Shown piece after piece: positions 31,227 to 41,030 of a stretch of DNA of 41,629 bases. Origin of the DNA: Chara braunii (taxonomy: Eukaryota; Streptophyta; Charophyceae; Charales; Characeae); assembly GCA_003427395.1 (NCBI GenBank), contig BFEA01000894.1:146066-187694 (forward strand), given 5' to 3'. The stretch's first letter is position 1. The number at the start of each line of letters is the position of its first letter. The position numbers and the translations under genes were made by a program. Under the pieces are notes generated by a model, which saw nothing but the letters and a program-made list of their open reading frames with translations, did no database searches and was not told where the DNA came from.

Positions 31227-31997
31227 CTAGAAGGTCTTAAGACAATGTAGAATTGCTAAGACCTCCTTCTTGAATTGTGAGTACCGTTGTTCTGCCGAAT
31301 TCAGGGTCCTACTTTCAAATCTGATTGGCCTTTCCTTGCCCTCCTCGTCTTTCTGTATCAATACTCCACCAACTGCCAGCGGTCCCCCATTTGTTTCTAA
31401 GATGAAGGGCCGTTTTACCTCGTCATTGAAACAGGGTGCCGCTAGAGTGACCTGATCGGATGACAGGATGTCTTTCACGGTCTGGGCTGCCTCTTCCCTA
31501 TCCTCGGTCCAATCCATAGTGCCACCTTCCCTAATCATCGCGCAGATAGGTTCTGCTATCTTTGCAAAACCTTTGATGAAGATCCTCCAGAACCCAACCA
31601 TCCCTAGGAAGGCTCGTACTTCCGTCGAGGTACGCAGGGGTGTCGGCCGCTGAGAGATCTTATCTGTGTTTGCTGGGTCGGGTCTCCTCCCATAGGCCCC
31701 ACAGTGAAATCCCAGTATAGTTACCTCCGGGACAGCCAGGATGCTCTTGGGTCCGCTTGCAGTAATATTGTAAACTAGGAATCGTTGGAGCAAGTCCTTA
31801 ATATCCTGCAAGTGATCCCAAACAAACTTCCGTACGCCCAGTTGGACCTCCGCCTCGTCCTTGTATCTTGCACCTTTTACAGGATTATCATCTATATAAG
31901 GTTCACACTTTTTCGGAAACATATCTCCTGCAACGGCGAGCATCGTCCTCTGTGCCTCTGCTACCGCATTTGTGAAGCCCATAGGGGTCACTTGCAT
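31227..31997 (-). pseudogene. Gypsy copy 2 RT C-terminal half and RNase H
   Basis: A 256-codon frame with RT motif B (TPMGFTNAVAEAQ), motif C (YIDDNPVKG), the thumb (VRAFLGMVGFWRIFIKGF) and RNase H (LETNGGPLAVGGVLIQKD, then SRTLNSAEQRYSQFKKEV). The first RNase H acidic position is Asn, as in copy 1. The stop at 31227-31229 replaces CAG. A frameshift near 32005 parts it from motif A. Confidence 0.85.
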
Positions 31998-32008
31998 CTG
32001 CAGCTATC

Positions 32009-32707
32009 CTACGAGGGTATGCACTGTGGTATACGGTCTATCCCCGCGCCGAGCGGCAACTGATCATATCCTAAGTACAAGTCTACCAGGGAGTAAATGC
32101 TCCGCCCCGCATGCGATTTTGCCAATAAGTCGGCCTGTGGAAGCGAACCTGCGTCCCTAATTGTTACCGCATTTAGCTTCTGCAGGTCCTGGATCCACCA
32201 GAGCGTCTTATTGGGCTTCCTGAACACGAACCACTTGTTCGCGTAGGGGGATGCGGTGGGTTCAGCAACGAAGGAATCTATCTTGGCTCTAAGCAGGTCG
32301 GTGACCTCCACTGCTATCCCAAACTCATATGCGGGCCCTTTATCATTCCAACACTCGTGCTGTACGGTGTGGATCCTGACAGGGGGAACTAGCTTTGCGT
32401 CCAATCGCCCTTTCTGATGATCATTGAAAGTGAAAGCTAAACGGAACTCGTGGCACAACTTTCTTATCAACTGAGCTTCTTCCGGTGTTAGAAATCCTTT
32501 TACTCCTATTTTCATGGTGTTTGCTACATCATCTGGTATGCGATGACCTTCCGTTGCGCGTCTCTCCCTTATAACCCGTAGGATCTCCTCTTCCTTTTCC
32601 AAGGCCTCTTCCCTTGATGTTTCTACTAGGATCGAGACCGGCTTGGCCTTTTTCCCTACGGGTTTGTATTTTCGCACACTGCCTTCTGGGATCGTTCTCC
32701 TAAAAAA
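32009..32707 (-). pseudogene. Gypsy copy 2 pol start and RT fingers
   Basis: This frame is in the -1 register relative to the gag-pro end and is open from the slippery site. It carries MRKYKPVGKKAKPVSILVE, a linker with RERRATEGHRIPDDVANTMK, the fingers (SPYANKWFVFRKPNKTLWW) and motif A (IYSLVDLYLGYDQL). Unlike copy 1 it has no stop at the AGA codon. It ends by frameshift just after motif A. Confidence 0.8.
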
Positions 32708-33458
32708 TGAACGGTCGGGATTGGCCTTGCTATTTCCATGATATGGGGCTGAATGCTAACTATCTTCCCATTCTGGCAGTAACCTTTTCGAACCTCATCC
32801 TCAAACTTGGCAAGCGTTGCCGGGTCCACCCCCACTTTGTGGTACCTGATTGCCTTAACAAGTTGCAACAGGTCTGGGATTTCGAGCGCTAGCTCGGGGT
32901 CTCGTTACGACCTTCCTTTGGCTTGGGCAGGCTGGCCCCAAGTTCAACTTCCAGCTCCTTTTCCGCCACCATAACCCCCAGGGGCTCGTCCTCTGACCTC
33001 CTCTTCTTTACGGGCAGACCCATCTGGATCCATTCCTTTTTACTAAAAGCCTCCTCGATCATAATTTCTACCCTTTCCCTCATGTCTTCCATTCGTGCGA
33101 ATGCCCCCTTCCGCGCACTTTCTTCGAATGTTGGAGACCAGGTTGCCAATTTGCCCTTCGGAGGGTCCCCTCCGGTCCCAAGAAGTCGGAGAGTTCCCTG
33201 CGGCCGGTCACTGGGTCCTCTATGTTTACCATGTAAGTGTCGTCGTGCAGATGCATTCCTATCATTTCCACGTTGGCGCACCACGGTCTCTCGAGGATTA
33301 CGTCGTGATCCATTTCTTACATCACGGTCATCCGCTGAAAGGACCAGATGGATTCCCGGATTCTCGCCCTGACTGGACATTTGGTGACATACCCTGCGAA
33401 AGGAATTTCGCCACCGGCTCCCCGGATACTCCCTGCTACTTCCTTGTTTACCGTGCAC
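32656..33458 (-). pseudogene. Gypsy copy 2 protease C-terminal part and linker
   Basis: Several overlapping frames together match copy 1. A 77-codon piece (33313-33080) has MDHDVILERPWCANVEMIGM. A longer one (33458-32889) has SPTFEESARKGAFARMEDMR. A third (32868-32656) has MQLVKAIRYHKVGVDPATLA and the gag-pro end. Frameshifts near 33200 and 32880 separate them. Confidence 0.7.
32701..32707 (-). other. Putative -1 programmed frameshift heptamer (copy 2)
   Basis: TTTTTTA on the minus strand, in the gag-pro register CAT TTT TTA, 42 nt before the gag-pro TAG at 32656-32658. It is identical to copy 1 in sequence, register and distance. Confidence 0.65.
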
Positions 33459-34445
33459 CCCGTGACCGTTGCGAAATCTCGTCGTATGAGGGTGATTTTT
33501 GCTCCACCGTCCACTAACGCGTCACTGTGGTGAGTTCCGATTTGAACTTTAAGTTTCCCAAATGCTAATGCATGAAAGCTAAGCTTTGTCTCGGGTGGCG
33601 CCCTCATGACTTCGCCACCTTCACGATCCGATAGGCTTAGGCGGATGTCCGCAAAGGCTTTCTCCAAATCTCCCAGACCCCCTGGAATGCTTTGGAGGTT
33701 GGAGACCCCTTGCGGCGCCTCGGCCTCTTTCGTGTCCTGGTCTTGCAATTCCGGGGCCTCCTCTACCTCTACGCGTTAGCAACTGCCTGAGTCCTTTAAG
33801 CAGCCTCGGGCGGGCTTGCAGCATGGTCTAAAAAGACACCGATACCATGGTACCCAGTAACTTACTCAAGGTGCCATCGATTTCTAGTGAAGTCAGGATC
33901 GAAATTTGATACCTGAACTTCTTTTTTGCCGCCGTAGGCTTGTCTACTGGTTCGTCCTCCCTTGGCTTCCAATAGACCTTCTCTTGTTCCCCGACTTCGG
34001 TCTCTTGCTGGCCCGTGCTAGTCCCTGCGAGTTCTTCCATTACCGTATCTTGAATAAGCTTCTTTTTTGCACCGGCCCGGCGAGTGGTGATATTCACCCT
34101 ATCCTGGCCATTGCCTTCTAAGATAAAATTGGCCTGTGGTCCCCATCCCGTAGGCTGGTCCCAGACAATCTTGGCTATCAGCTCTGCTTCTACGGCGGCT
34201 ATCTCTAGGTTATTCAGGAGGATGACGACTCGCCGCATCCCTCCTGGCGAGTTCCAATTTACACGCTCCCCCCCCGGTCCGAGGATCTCGGCTTTGAGGG
34301 ACCTGCTGCACCTCTGCCGCTCAATATCGTGATTGAGTCTCGGACAGGCCCATACGAAATGCCCGATCATGGTGCAATACTTGAATTGTTCGTTGGCGGG
34401 GTCCCTTCCGCCAAATCCCCGGTTTGCTACAGCTGCCGGAACCAC
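33317..34445 (-). pseudogene. Gypsy copy 2 CCHC region and aspartic protease
   Basis: Two frames: 34445-33828 has the knuckle region (FKYCTMIGHFVWACP) and the charged linker; 33748-33317 has the protease site ALVDGGAKITLIRRDFATVT. In the knuckle the first cysteine is Phe, where copy 1 has Cys, so zinc binding would fail. A frameshift near 33800 (loss near TTRKRVEVE in copy 1) lies between them. Confidence 0.75.
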
Positions 34446-34491
34446 GGTTCTTAGGGCGGGAGGGTGGGTCGTGATACTTGCGCCTGCATCA

Positions 34492-35898
34492 CTAATAGCA
34501 CGTTTTCCATTCTATCTTATTGTCAACCCATTGCACCCGCTCGTGCAAACTCTCTATCCCCTTCTTGACCTTGTCTCCCGTCTTCCCGATCAGGTCTATG
34601 ACCTCCCCTTCCTTAAGCAGGGCCAAGGTCTCAGTTACCACTGTCTTTTCTGCAAGATCTGTTACCGTACTGAAATCCACATCCCTTGTGTATTCAAACT
34701 TACTGGTCTGCTGGTAGGCCGACAAAATCTTATACTTGTCAAACTCGGAGAACTGCCTAAGGAAGTATTTACTCATTATGCGGTCCATTACCCCGGGAAT
34801 TCGCAGAGCCACTAACGTAAACGCCCTTAGGAAATCGTTGTAAGTCGCATAGTTTTCCCTCTGGACTGCTGCTAATTCAGCCTTTGTTGCCATTTTCTCT
34901 GCCTTCAGGTATTTCCTCATCATCTCGTTCCTGGTTTCTTTCCAGGATCCACCGGACGCGACGATGGCCATAATGTTCGTTCCCAAGCTTAGCGACACGT
35001 GCTGCCCTAGGTGCTCCATCTTTTCCTCTTCCGTCCATTTCAGTAAGGCTGCTAGGTTCTCATAGTCTATTAGAAACTCCGTAATGTTGGCCCCATCGAA
35101 CGCGAGTTTCTTTTTTGCATCTGCGAGATACCCCTGGTTCTTGTTTAGTGCCCGGGTGAGGGTGGTGACTATCCTCTTGAGACCACCTTCGGAGCTACCC
35201 GCTTCTCCAGCCGCACTGGTCGCTTCCCCTTCCTTGCTTTCCCTCTGCTTTTCCCTGGTTTTCGGTGTTCCTTCTGTATCAAACCATCCTAACACCCTTT
35301 CCCTAAGGCTCCAGAGTCCGTCGCACTCCCCTGTTACTTTCGGTGCGGCAGGCAATCGGCTAGTGCCGCTGTTTTCCGTCTCCTCCGCCGGGGGGTCGTT
35401 CTTGTCCTTCCCCTTCTTGCTAGGCGTTCCTTTGTGGCTATTATCCTTCCCCTCATACCTGGCCTCATCCAGACCGGTCCTGCGTCCCTCACGTGACCCT
35501 GCGCCCTGGGGGTCCTCCTCATCCTCGGCCATCATCTGCTCGATAAGCCTTGCCTTAAATTCTGCAGTCTGCTTTTCTATTTCTGCTAATTTACGACTGG
35601 CATCTGAGACTTTTGTCTTTTTAGGGGTGGCTCCTGCTGAGTTCCGAGGGCTTGTTCTCATATCGTTTCCCCCTTCCCTGTTTTCCTGAGGTCCCCTTTT
35701 GCTACCCCCAGCTTTCCACGAGCTTTCTCCAACTGAGGCGTCCTTTCCGTCTCCTCGAGTTCCTTCCAATTTGGCTGACTCTTGATCCCTGGCTGATCCC
35801 TCATTTCGTTCCCCATCCCCATTCGTGCCCTGATTCCCTCTGCTCTGCTGGTCATCGATCCCTTCCTCAGCCGCCATTTCTTTACCTAGCTTGCACAT
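34492..35898 (-). CDS. Gypsy copy 2 gag (matrix-like and capsid regions)
   Basis: A 468-codon frame. The best start is the ATG at 35874-35876 or the nearby one that gives MAAEEGIDDQQSRGN. The first 200 residues are polar and low-complexity (Glu, Lys, Gly, Ser). The rest is a capsid-like domain: FDGANITEFLIDYENLAALL, then WTEEEKMEHLGQHVSLSLGT, MRKYLKAEKMATKAELAAVQ and MSKYFLRQFSEFDKYKILSA. This pattern of helices is that of retrotransposon gag. It ends by frameshift near 34492, before the zinc knuckle. Copy 1 begins inside this gene, at QQTSKF. Confidence 0.8.
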   Translation of the reverse strand: MCKLGKEMAAEEGIDDQQSRGNQGTNGDGERNEGSARDQESAKLEGTRGDGKDASVGESSWKAGGSKRGPQENREGGNDMRTSPRNSAGATPKKTKVSDASRKLAEIEKQTAEFKARLIEQMMAEDEEDPQGAGSREGRRTGLDEARYEGKDNSHKGTPSKKGKDKNDPPAEETENSGTSRLPAAPKVTGECDGLWSLRERVLGWFDTEGTPKTREKQRESKEGEATSAAGEAGSSEGGLKRIVTTLTRALNKNQGYLADAKKKLAFDGANITEFLIDYENLAALLKWTEEEKMEHLGQHVSLSLGTNIMAIVASGGSWKETRNEMMRKYLKAEKMATKAELAAVQRENYATYNDFLRAFTLVALRIPGVMDRIMSKYFLRQFSEFDKYKILSAYQQTSKFEYTRDVDFSTVTDLAEKTVVTETLALLKEGEVIDLIGKTGDKVKKGIESLHERVQWVDNKIEWKTCY

Positions 35899-36300
35899 GG
35901 AAAAAAAAAAAATTGCGAAAAAAATGGCCGGTTGTTCATAACTGCCCTAGTCCCGGCCCTAAAGCCCACCTATTCCCATATCTTTGCGTCTTACATTCAT
36001 CAGTACAACTTCTTCTAACTTTTCTCTCCCAGGGCGTCCTTCAGGTTTTCTTCTACCGGGGTCTTGCCGCCGCCGCTTGGCATTTCATTACTGACGCGCT
36101 TTGATTCTTAGGGCGGCGCTTGAGCCCAGTGGCTTTCCTATCGGGGATGGCCCTTTCGGCTTATCGGCATCCAGGTGCCCCATAACTTTTGGAGCGGGTG
36201 GGCTTCCTAGTTCCTCCCTGCCGCATCATTGGGTCGGCCGGAACTCCAACCACTGCCCCTCTTTTGCTGACGGCTGCCTACTTATCTTAGTACCCATCCT
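35899..36300. other. Spacer between gag and the paralog array
   Basis: No convincing frame. An A12 run with GCGAAAAAAATGG lies just upstream of gag on the plus-strand reading. It could be the leader of gag. Confidence 0.45.
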
Positions 36301-37071
36301 TTATTTCCCTACCTCTTCCTGACGCGATTTCTCATGCTGGTCCCTCAGGCCTGCCCTGCTCATCCGGTTCCTCGAACAGGTCGGCCAACCCGCAAGGTAA
36401 TTTTCGCCCATCTCTATTTCCCTGATAATTATTGGCTCATATTCTTCAAACGACAGGTGGGGCAATCCGAATATCAAGATCTCGAGTAATTCGAGTAGTT
36501 CCCAGACCTGATTCCTTTAGAATGGCCCATGTCTGACCGACACATCGTAGAACATGCTCGTTGTTTGTGGCCGGAAGAGGTGGATCCAGACCAGGGTCGA
36601 ATCCACCAGGTCCCATGCTCGACACCTCAACCCGGTCATTGGGGCCTTAAACTCTCGCCACCCTTCGACCTCCACCCGAGTTCTTAATCCCACGTTTCTT
36701 CTCCCCCGCACTTCCTGGCCCACCCTGTTCAACACCCTAGTAGCCCTTTGGAAGATTGGTAGCAACCCGTGACCTAGTGCCAATTCCGTTCCTAGCATGT
36801 ACCATCCAAGTTCCGGCAGGTACACGATCCCCGTTACCCTAAGGTCGGTGTACAGATCGTCTCCCGGTCCCCTGTTAATCCTCATACCATCCCACAAACA
36901 TTCCACCATCATGAACGCCTGTCCTCTTCCCAGGGTCACGGCCCCCCATTCGATGTCCAATCCTTGGATCATGTAGCTTGCTGGGAGCGATACCTCCCAT
37001 CCGCCTCCACTTTCCGTGGGTGGCCACGGGTGTGTGGACGGTCGCGGCATCCGGGCGCGTCCCATCGCCAT
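36301..37071 (-). pseudogene. Paralog array member 4 (unknown family), in-frame TAA
   Basis: From ATG 37071 (MAMGRARMPRP) the frame runs 257 codons to TAA 36301-36303, with one TAA at 36517-36519. Before it are GGGWEVSLP, then GWYMLGTELALGHGLLPIFQ, GWREFKAP and a C-terminal SVRHGPF. Just after the stop it reads RNQVWELLELLEIL, which matches the helix that follows GPF in the other three members. The stop is therefore a lesion in a longer gene. It is about 25 residues shorter than its sisters between the WREF and GPF blocks. Family unknown; no signal peptide, membrane segment or metal-binding motif seen. Confidence 0.5.
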
Positions 37072-37281
37072 TTTTGACTTAGTAGTCCCCTGCACAGTTT
37101 AAACAGCAAGCGGTTTTACTTATTTCATTTAATCTTCAGCTCCCGCCCGAACACTCCCCGGTTTCTAGCTTGAACCTTCCTTTTCTTTCCTTGACCTCTT
37201 TTATTGGTCCGTCCCTACGTCCATCGGCTCATACAATCGGTACAGATCATCTACGTACACCATCCCTTGACTTGTTTCCCG

Positions 37282-37974
37282 TCAGATGACACCCCACAGG
37301 ACCTCACTTCCCACGACCGGAGCCCTCGGCCTAGTGCTAAACACAGCACGCAGGATGCGCAACACCTCATACTTCTGCTCTCCACTGAAAGGGCCCATTT
37401 CTAGGAAGGCCCGATAGTATTCTCGATGTACCATTGCATCTTCATATGTCAGGCTTGCGAGGTCGGCTACCGCTCGTCTAACAAGTCCCAGACCGCCCAG
37501 CCTTTCCAGCAGGAAGGGCGGCAGCCTCATTCGTACATTTTCACTAGGCAATTCAAAACTCCCGACCATGGCTACCCTAAGGTCTGATGTTACATCGTGA
37601 ACCCCCGGATCTGCGAACTCAAATCCCGCTCGCCATACTAACTGCCATGCCCCTTCAAACATGCTCAACGGGTCTTCTCCTGATGCCAGCCGAACTCCGA
37701 ACTCCCTCCACCCATCCTCTGACACATACAACCGTCCTTCTGCACGCACATGCCCCCGCGGGTCCGGGTTCCATTCCCCATTCTCATCCGCACGCCACTC
37801 AACTTTTGTCACCAAGTAAACCATATTTTCCGCAAGCTCGACCCCGACCCAATCTGCCACCTGGTGCCAGCCTTCACTTGCCGTCGGCAGGCTAACCTCT
37901 AACCCACCCGGTACTTCCCTAGGCGGTTCAATGCCTAAGGGGCGTTCCTCAAGGAACGTCCTTCTTCGCACCAT
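37282..37974 (-). CDS. Paralog array member 3 (unknown family)
   Basis: An intact frame of 230 codons from ATG 37974 (MVRRRTFLEER); an upstream GTG at 38013 would add 13 residues but sister genes start M-A-R. Shared blocks: GGLEVSLP at about 24, GRLYVSEDGWREFGVRLASG in the middle, a Leu-rich RLPPFLLERLGGLGLVRR, and YYRAFLEMGPFSGEQKYEVL followed by RILRAVF near the C terminus. It has many Trp, Glu and Arg. I do not recognise the family. It sits between members 2 (122 bp upstream) and 4 (210 bp downstream), all on the gypsy copy 2 strand. Confidence 0.6.
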   Translation of the reverse strand: MVRRRTFLEERPLGIEPPREVPGGLEVSLPTASEGWHQVADWVGVELAENMVYLVTKVEWRADENGEWNPDPRGHVRAEGRLYVSEDGWREFGVRLASGEDPLSMFEGAWQLVWRAGFEFADPGVHDVTSDLRVAMVGSFELPSENVRMRLPPFLLERLGGLGLVRRAVADLASLTYEDAMVHREYYRAFLEMGPFSGEQKYEVLRILRAVFSTRPRAPVVGSEVLWGVI

Positions 37975-38096
37975 CGCACACTCGCCTTTGTTCTCCTGGC
38001 TTGTGATCCGCACTGAACCCTACAATGGCCAGACATCCCATTCCCTTATCTTAGCAATTTTTCCCATATTTGCCTGGCCCCACAGCTTTCCCGCAC

Positions 38097-38843
38097 TTAG
38101 TCGAACCACAGTACCTTGAACAGTTTGAACAAATCATCCACATAGCAAGGTGTTGCTGCTACCGCACGGCGGATTATGGCCTCCTTAGTTTCCGGGGCCA
38201 CCTCCTGTCGATCATTCCTTTCAATATCCAAAATGATAAGAACCTTCCGGGCTCTATCACCGTGGAAGGGCCCGAATTTCAAGGACGTCCTACAAAATTC
38301 TTCTGCCAGCCATGAGCAGTTCACGTGTATTCGTTCCATCGTGTCGGCTACCTTTGTTACGTGATCGAAACCCCCAAACCAGTCCGCCACGAACTCGGGC
38401 ACCCAGGTCTTGATTCGGGCGCCAGGCGGTTTAAATTCCTTCCATCCTCCCATCACGACTCTACTACTGACCGTATCCCATCCTTTGTTAGCAAACCTTT
38501 CCCTCGCCTGCCGACCCCTTGCCTCAGCGTCCCCTAAAAGCCACATCGGGTTCTGTCCTGCCGCGAGCGTTGTGCAGAACAGGTGCCAACCTTGTTCAGA
38601 GAGAACGATCGTCCCGGCTCACTCCACCCTTCCTTCCTCAATCTCTTCCCATCCTTCCTCTTCCCTCAACGGGTTCCAGACACGTTCTATCCATAGGTAC
38701 GATAGCTCCGACACAATCTCATACCCCCGCCAATCACACGTGGTCCCCTTCCATTCATTGCTCGGCGGTATTGACATCTCTACTCCCCTTCCGACTCGTC
38801 TTGGTTCCCATGTGCAGTCCCATAATTCGAGTTCCCGGGCCAT
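38097..38843 (-). pseudogene. Paralog array member 2 (unknown family), in-frame TGA
   Basis: From ATG 38843 (MARELELWDCTWEPRRVG) the frame runs 249 codons to 38097 with a single TGA at 38619-38621. The text continues in register across it (EEIEEGRVE, stop, AGTIVLSEQGWHLFCTTLAA) and matches the same block of members 1 and 3. Other shared blocks are GVEMSIP, GGWKEFKPPG, a WVPEFVADWFGG helix and TSLKFGPFHGDRARKVLIIL. Either it is a pseudogene or the stop is read through; the single stop in an otherwise clean frame suggests recent loss. Confidence 0.55.
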
Positions 38844-38941
38844 CGCTCCCTACCTGCACATAGTTGACAACCCGTTTTCCCCAGGTGAGCCCCCCCCCCC
38901 TTCAGAAGTCCCAGTCCTCTATCTCGTCCTCGTCCTCCTCA

Positions 38942-39709
38942 TCACTGAAATCCTCCTCCTCGTCTAAGGACATCTCTTTCACCCCTTCCAAGAAGGTTTC
39001 CCCCGCCGCCACGTTTCGGTAAATGCCAATACACCGGGCTAGGAACAAAGACTTCGTCCGAACTGAGGAGGTTTAACACCTCAGCTAATTCTTCCGCCCA
39101 GTTTCCTTCAAACGGCCCTGCTTCCACCGACAGTCTAAAGAAGTCTTGTCTAGCACATTGGTACAGCCTCAAGTGTGTCATCAATTGGCATATACGTTCC
39201 AGTCTATCCCTGGTCCCAAAGACTGCATCCACCAGAAACGGGGGTAGCACGCACCTCATTGTCCTAAGGGGACGTCTCATATTTTTCCGTTCCCCGAGTT
39301 CCACTCGCATCTCCATCCTTTCCATCTCCATTTCTGCCTGCTGACATGCTGCCCATACCACTTCCCGTTCCGCTTGCCTAAACAGCTGATCCGGTGTCGT
39401 GCCCAATACTAGTCCCACTACCATTGCATTTTCCAATTCCTGTGATAGGTATACCCATCCTCGAGCTTCCACCGTTCCCCGAAATTCTAGGTCCATCACG
39501 CTAGGTGAAAGTCTCGTCAGGCTGACCTTAGTCCAGATTGTCTCTATCCAGAGGAACGCGTCCTTCTCGTCTAGCATCACGGTTTCATAGGCCGGTTCTA
39601 GGTCGGTCCACGTCACTTCTTCCGGGAGAACAACAGATACCCCATCCCTTACCTCTATAGGCATTTCCGAACCGCTAGAGTAGACAGGAGGCGACAACCA
39701 TCGCGCCAT
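38942..39709 (-). CDS. Paralog array member 1 (unknown family)
   Basis: An intact 255-codon frame from ATG 39709 (MARWLSPPVYSSGSEMP). Blocks shared with the other members: GVSVVLPEEVTW, then DAFLWIETIWTK, RGWVYLSQELENAMVVGLVL, LPPFLVDAVFGTRDRLERI and FFRLSVEAGPFEGNWAEELA followed by EVLNLL. The C terminus is basic and Gly-rich (KRGGGGNLLGRG). It is the best-preserved member and lies 98 bp upstream of member 2. No known domain is recognised. Its position, strand and spacing suggest a tandem expansion expressed from one direction, possibly from the element's 5' region. Confidence 0.6.
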   Translation of the reverse strand: MARWLSPPVYSSGSEMPIEVRDGVSVVLPEEVTWTDLEPAYETVMLDEKDAFLWIETIWTKVSLTRLSPSVMDLEFRGTVEARGWVYLSQELENAMVVGLVLGTTPDQLFRQAEREVVWAACQQAEMEMERMEMRVELGERKNMRRPLRTMRCVLPPFLVDAVFGTRDRLERICQLMTHLRLYQCARQDFFRLSVEAGPFEGNWAEELAEVLNLLSSDEVFVPSPVYWHLPKRGGGGNLLGRGERDVLRRGGGFQ

Positions 39710-41030
39710 CTTGTTTTCCGACGCTTGTCCTGTTTTTCACATGAGCGCACCACACGGCCCCTCATGGTCAGATGGTTTGCTTTTCCTTTTCCAGATGAAA
39801 GTTGTTTTCAGACCCCTCATCTGGGTCTCCCTAACTTCTCTTATCCATTTCCCAGGTGCCATTCCCCTACCATACCCCCAATGGATCACCAGTAGCCCGC
39901 ATTCCTTTTTCTTAGTTCCACTTTCTTCCAACTCCTATCCAGCCTCTTCCTCATGTTCTCTCACTCGTGCAGACTTAGGCAGGGGTTGAAAATAGACTAA
40001 AAACTTAGTTCCCCTTCCAACACTCATCAGACAACTACACAGGGAGAGGTACAAAAAGAAAAACCAAGCAGTCATCGCACACAGGCCGGTCATCTCCTCA
40101 CCGGCCTTTTCCCCAAAGTGGTCTCTCCACTGTTACTATTGGCAGGGTTTTATCCCAGACCTCAAGCACAACTCAACCGTCGCGAGCGCGGTACCCAGAC
40201 TCCAGTGAGGGGTCGCCCTCACCTTCTTGCCCATAATACCCCATCCCGACTTGCCGCTGGTGTACCCACCGTTAATCTCGGGAATCACCCCGCACATCTC
40301 GGTAGGGCCATTGGAGCCAGCCGTCCAGGCATTCACTTCCATTGGTCCGACAAGGAACAGCCTTTCCCAAACCAGGCTACGAGAAGCTACTGATCGCCTC
40401 CCAGACTCCGTCTTTGCCCCCATGCAGTGGTGCTCCCTCCGCCGGTCCACAGGTTAGGCCCTGCCTGAGAATTTTCACACCCCGCTCGACAGATCAATCA
40501 AGCCGGGGCCGGTCACCGCGCGGACGAGAATGCTAATAAGCACTTGACGTGACAAACTCCTGTTAGACAACTCGGTGGCCTGACCCCCGCATACGAACAA
40601 ACGACAGTCTGCAAAGAGAACGATGTTTGGCAACCCGCAGTGGCCGGTGCAGACCCCTCCTTTCCTTCCAAATGGCAGGACGCTCGAAATCCCAATCATG
40701 CAATTACAAGTCCCTAGTGGGACACACATAGAACAAGTGTCTTTCCCTTGGTGCACCCAGCGCTTCCTACCCGTTGCTCACAATTTTTCACTCAGGACAG
40801 TGCGTGCCACTCACCCCTAACTTCCATACATAGTGCCTGTTTCCTTTTCGTGAGCATCTTCAAAGGTGAGCTAGTTTTCTTGGAGTCTAACAACTCCCTT
40901 CATTCTCCTTATCTTCACTTCATGTGTCCGTTCATAGGGCAGGATTGTTCCTTCTCCATTACCCTTTATGTTCTATGAGGTTCCTTCAAACATTTAAGTG
41001 CGGTGCGCGGAGCCAGTTGGGCTCCGAAGA
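39710..41030. other. No convincing gene; possible 5' region of gypsy copy 2
   Basis: Frames on both strands reach about 104 codons (40450-40136, minus) but share no motif with anything here. A 64-codon minus frame (39931-39737) sits just upstream of array member 1. If copy 2 has a 5' LTR it should be here or beyond, but I found no matching repeat downstream of pol. Confidence 0.4.
40084..40106. other. GC-rich hairpin followed by T4
   Basis: GGCCGGT and ACCGGCC form a perfect 7-bp stem around a 9-nt loop, followed by TTTT on the plus strand. Role unknown; a structural coincidence is possible. Confidence 0.4.

Larger units (their letters stand above)
28845..35898 (-). mobile_element. Ty3/gypsy LTR retrotransposon, copy 2, degenerate
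   Basis: Same family and orientation as copy 1. It retains the whole gag. The order on the minus strand is gag, CCHC region, protease, RT, RNase H, integrase. The reading frame is broken by many small indels (near 34490, 33800, 33300, 32880, 32005) and nonsense codons (31227-31229, 30825-30827), plus a local duplication in integrase at 29929-30068. LTRs were not identified, so true limits are unknown; the flanking ORFs at 28013-28657 and 36301-39709 are on the same strand and could belong to it. Confidence 0.88.

Noticed and set aside
40084-40110. Intrinsic bacterial-type terminator
   Set aside because: The hairpin plus T4 form is suggestive, but everything in the window is eukaryotic, and no gene ends there.
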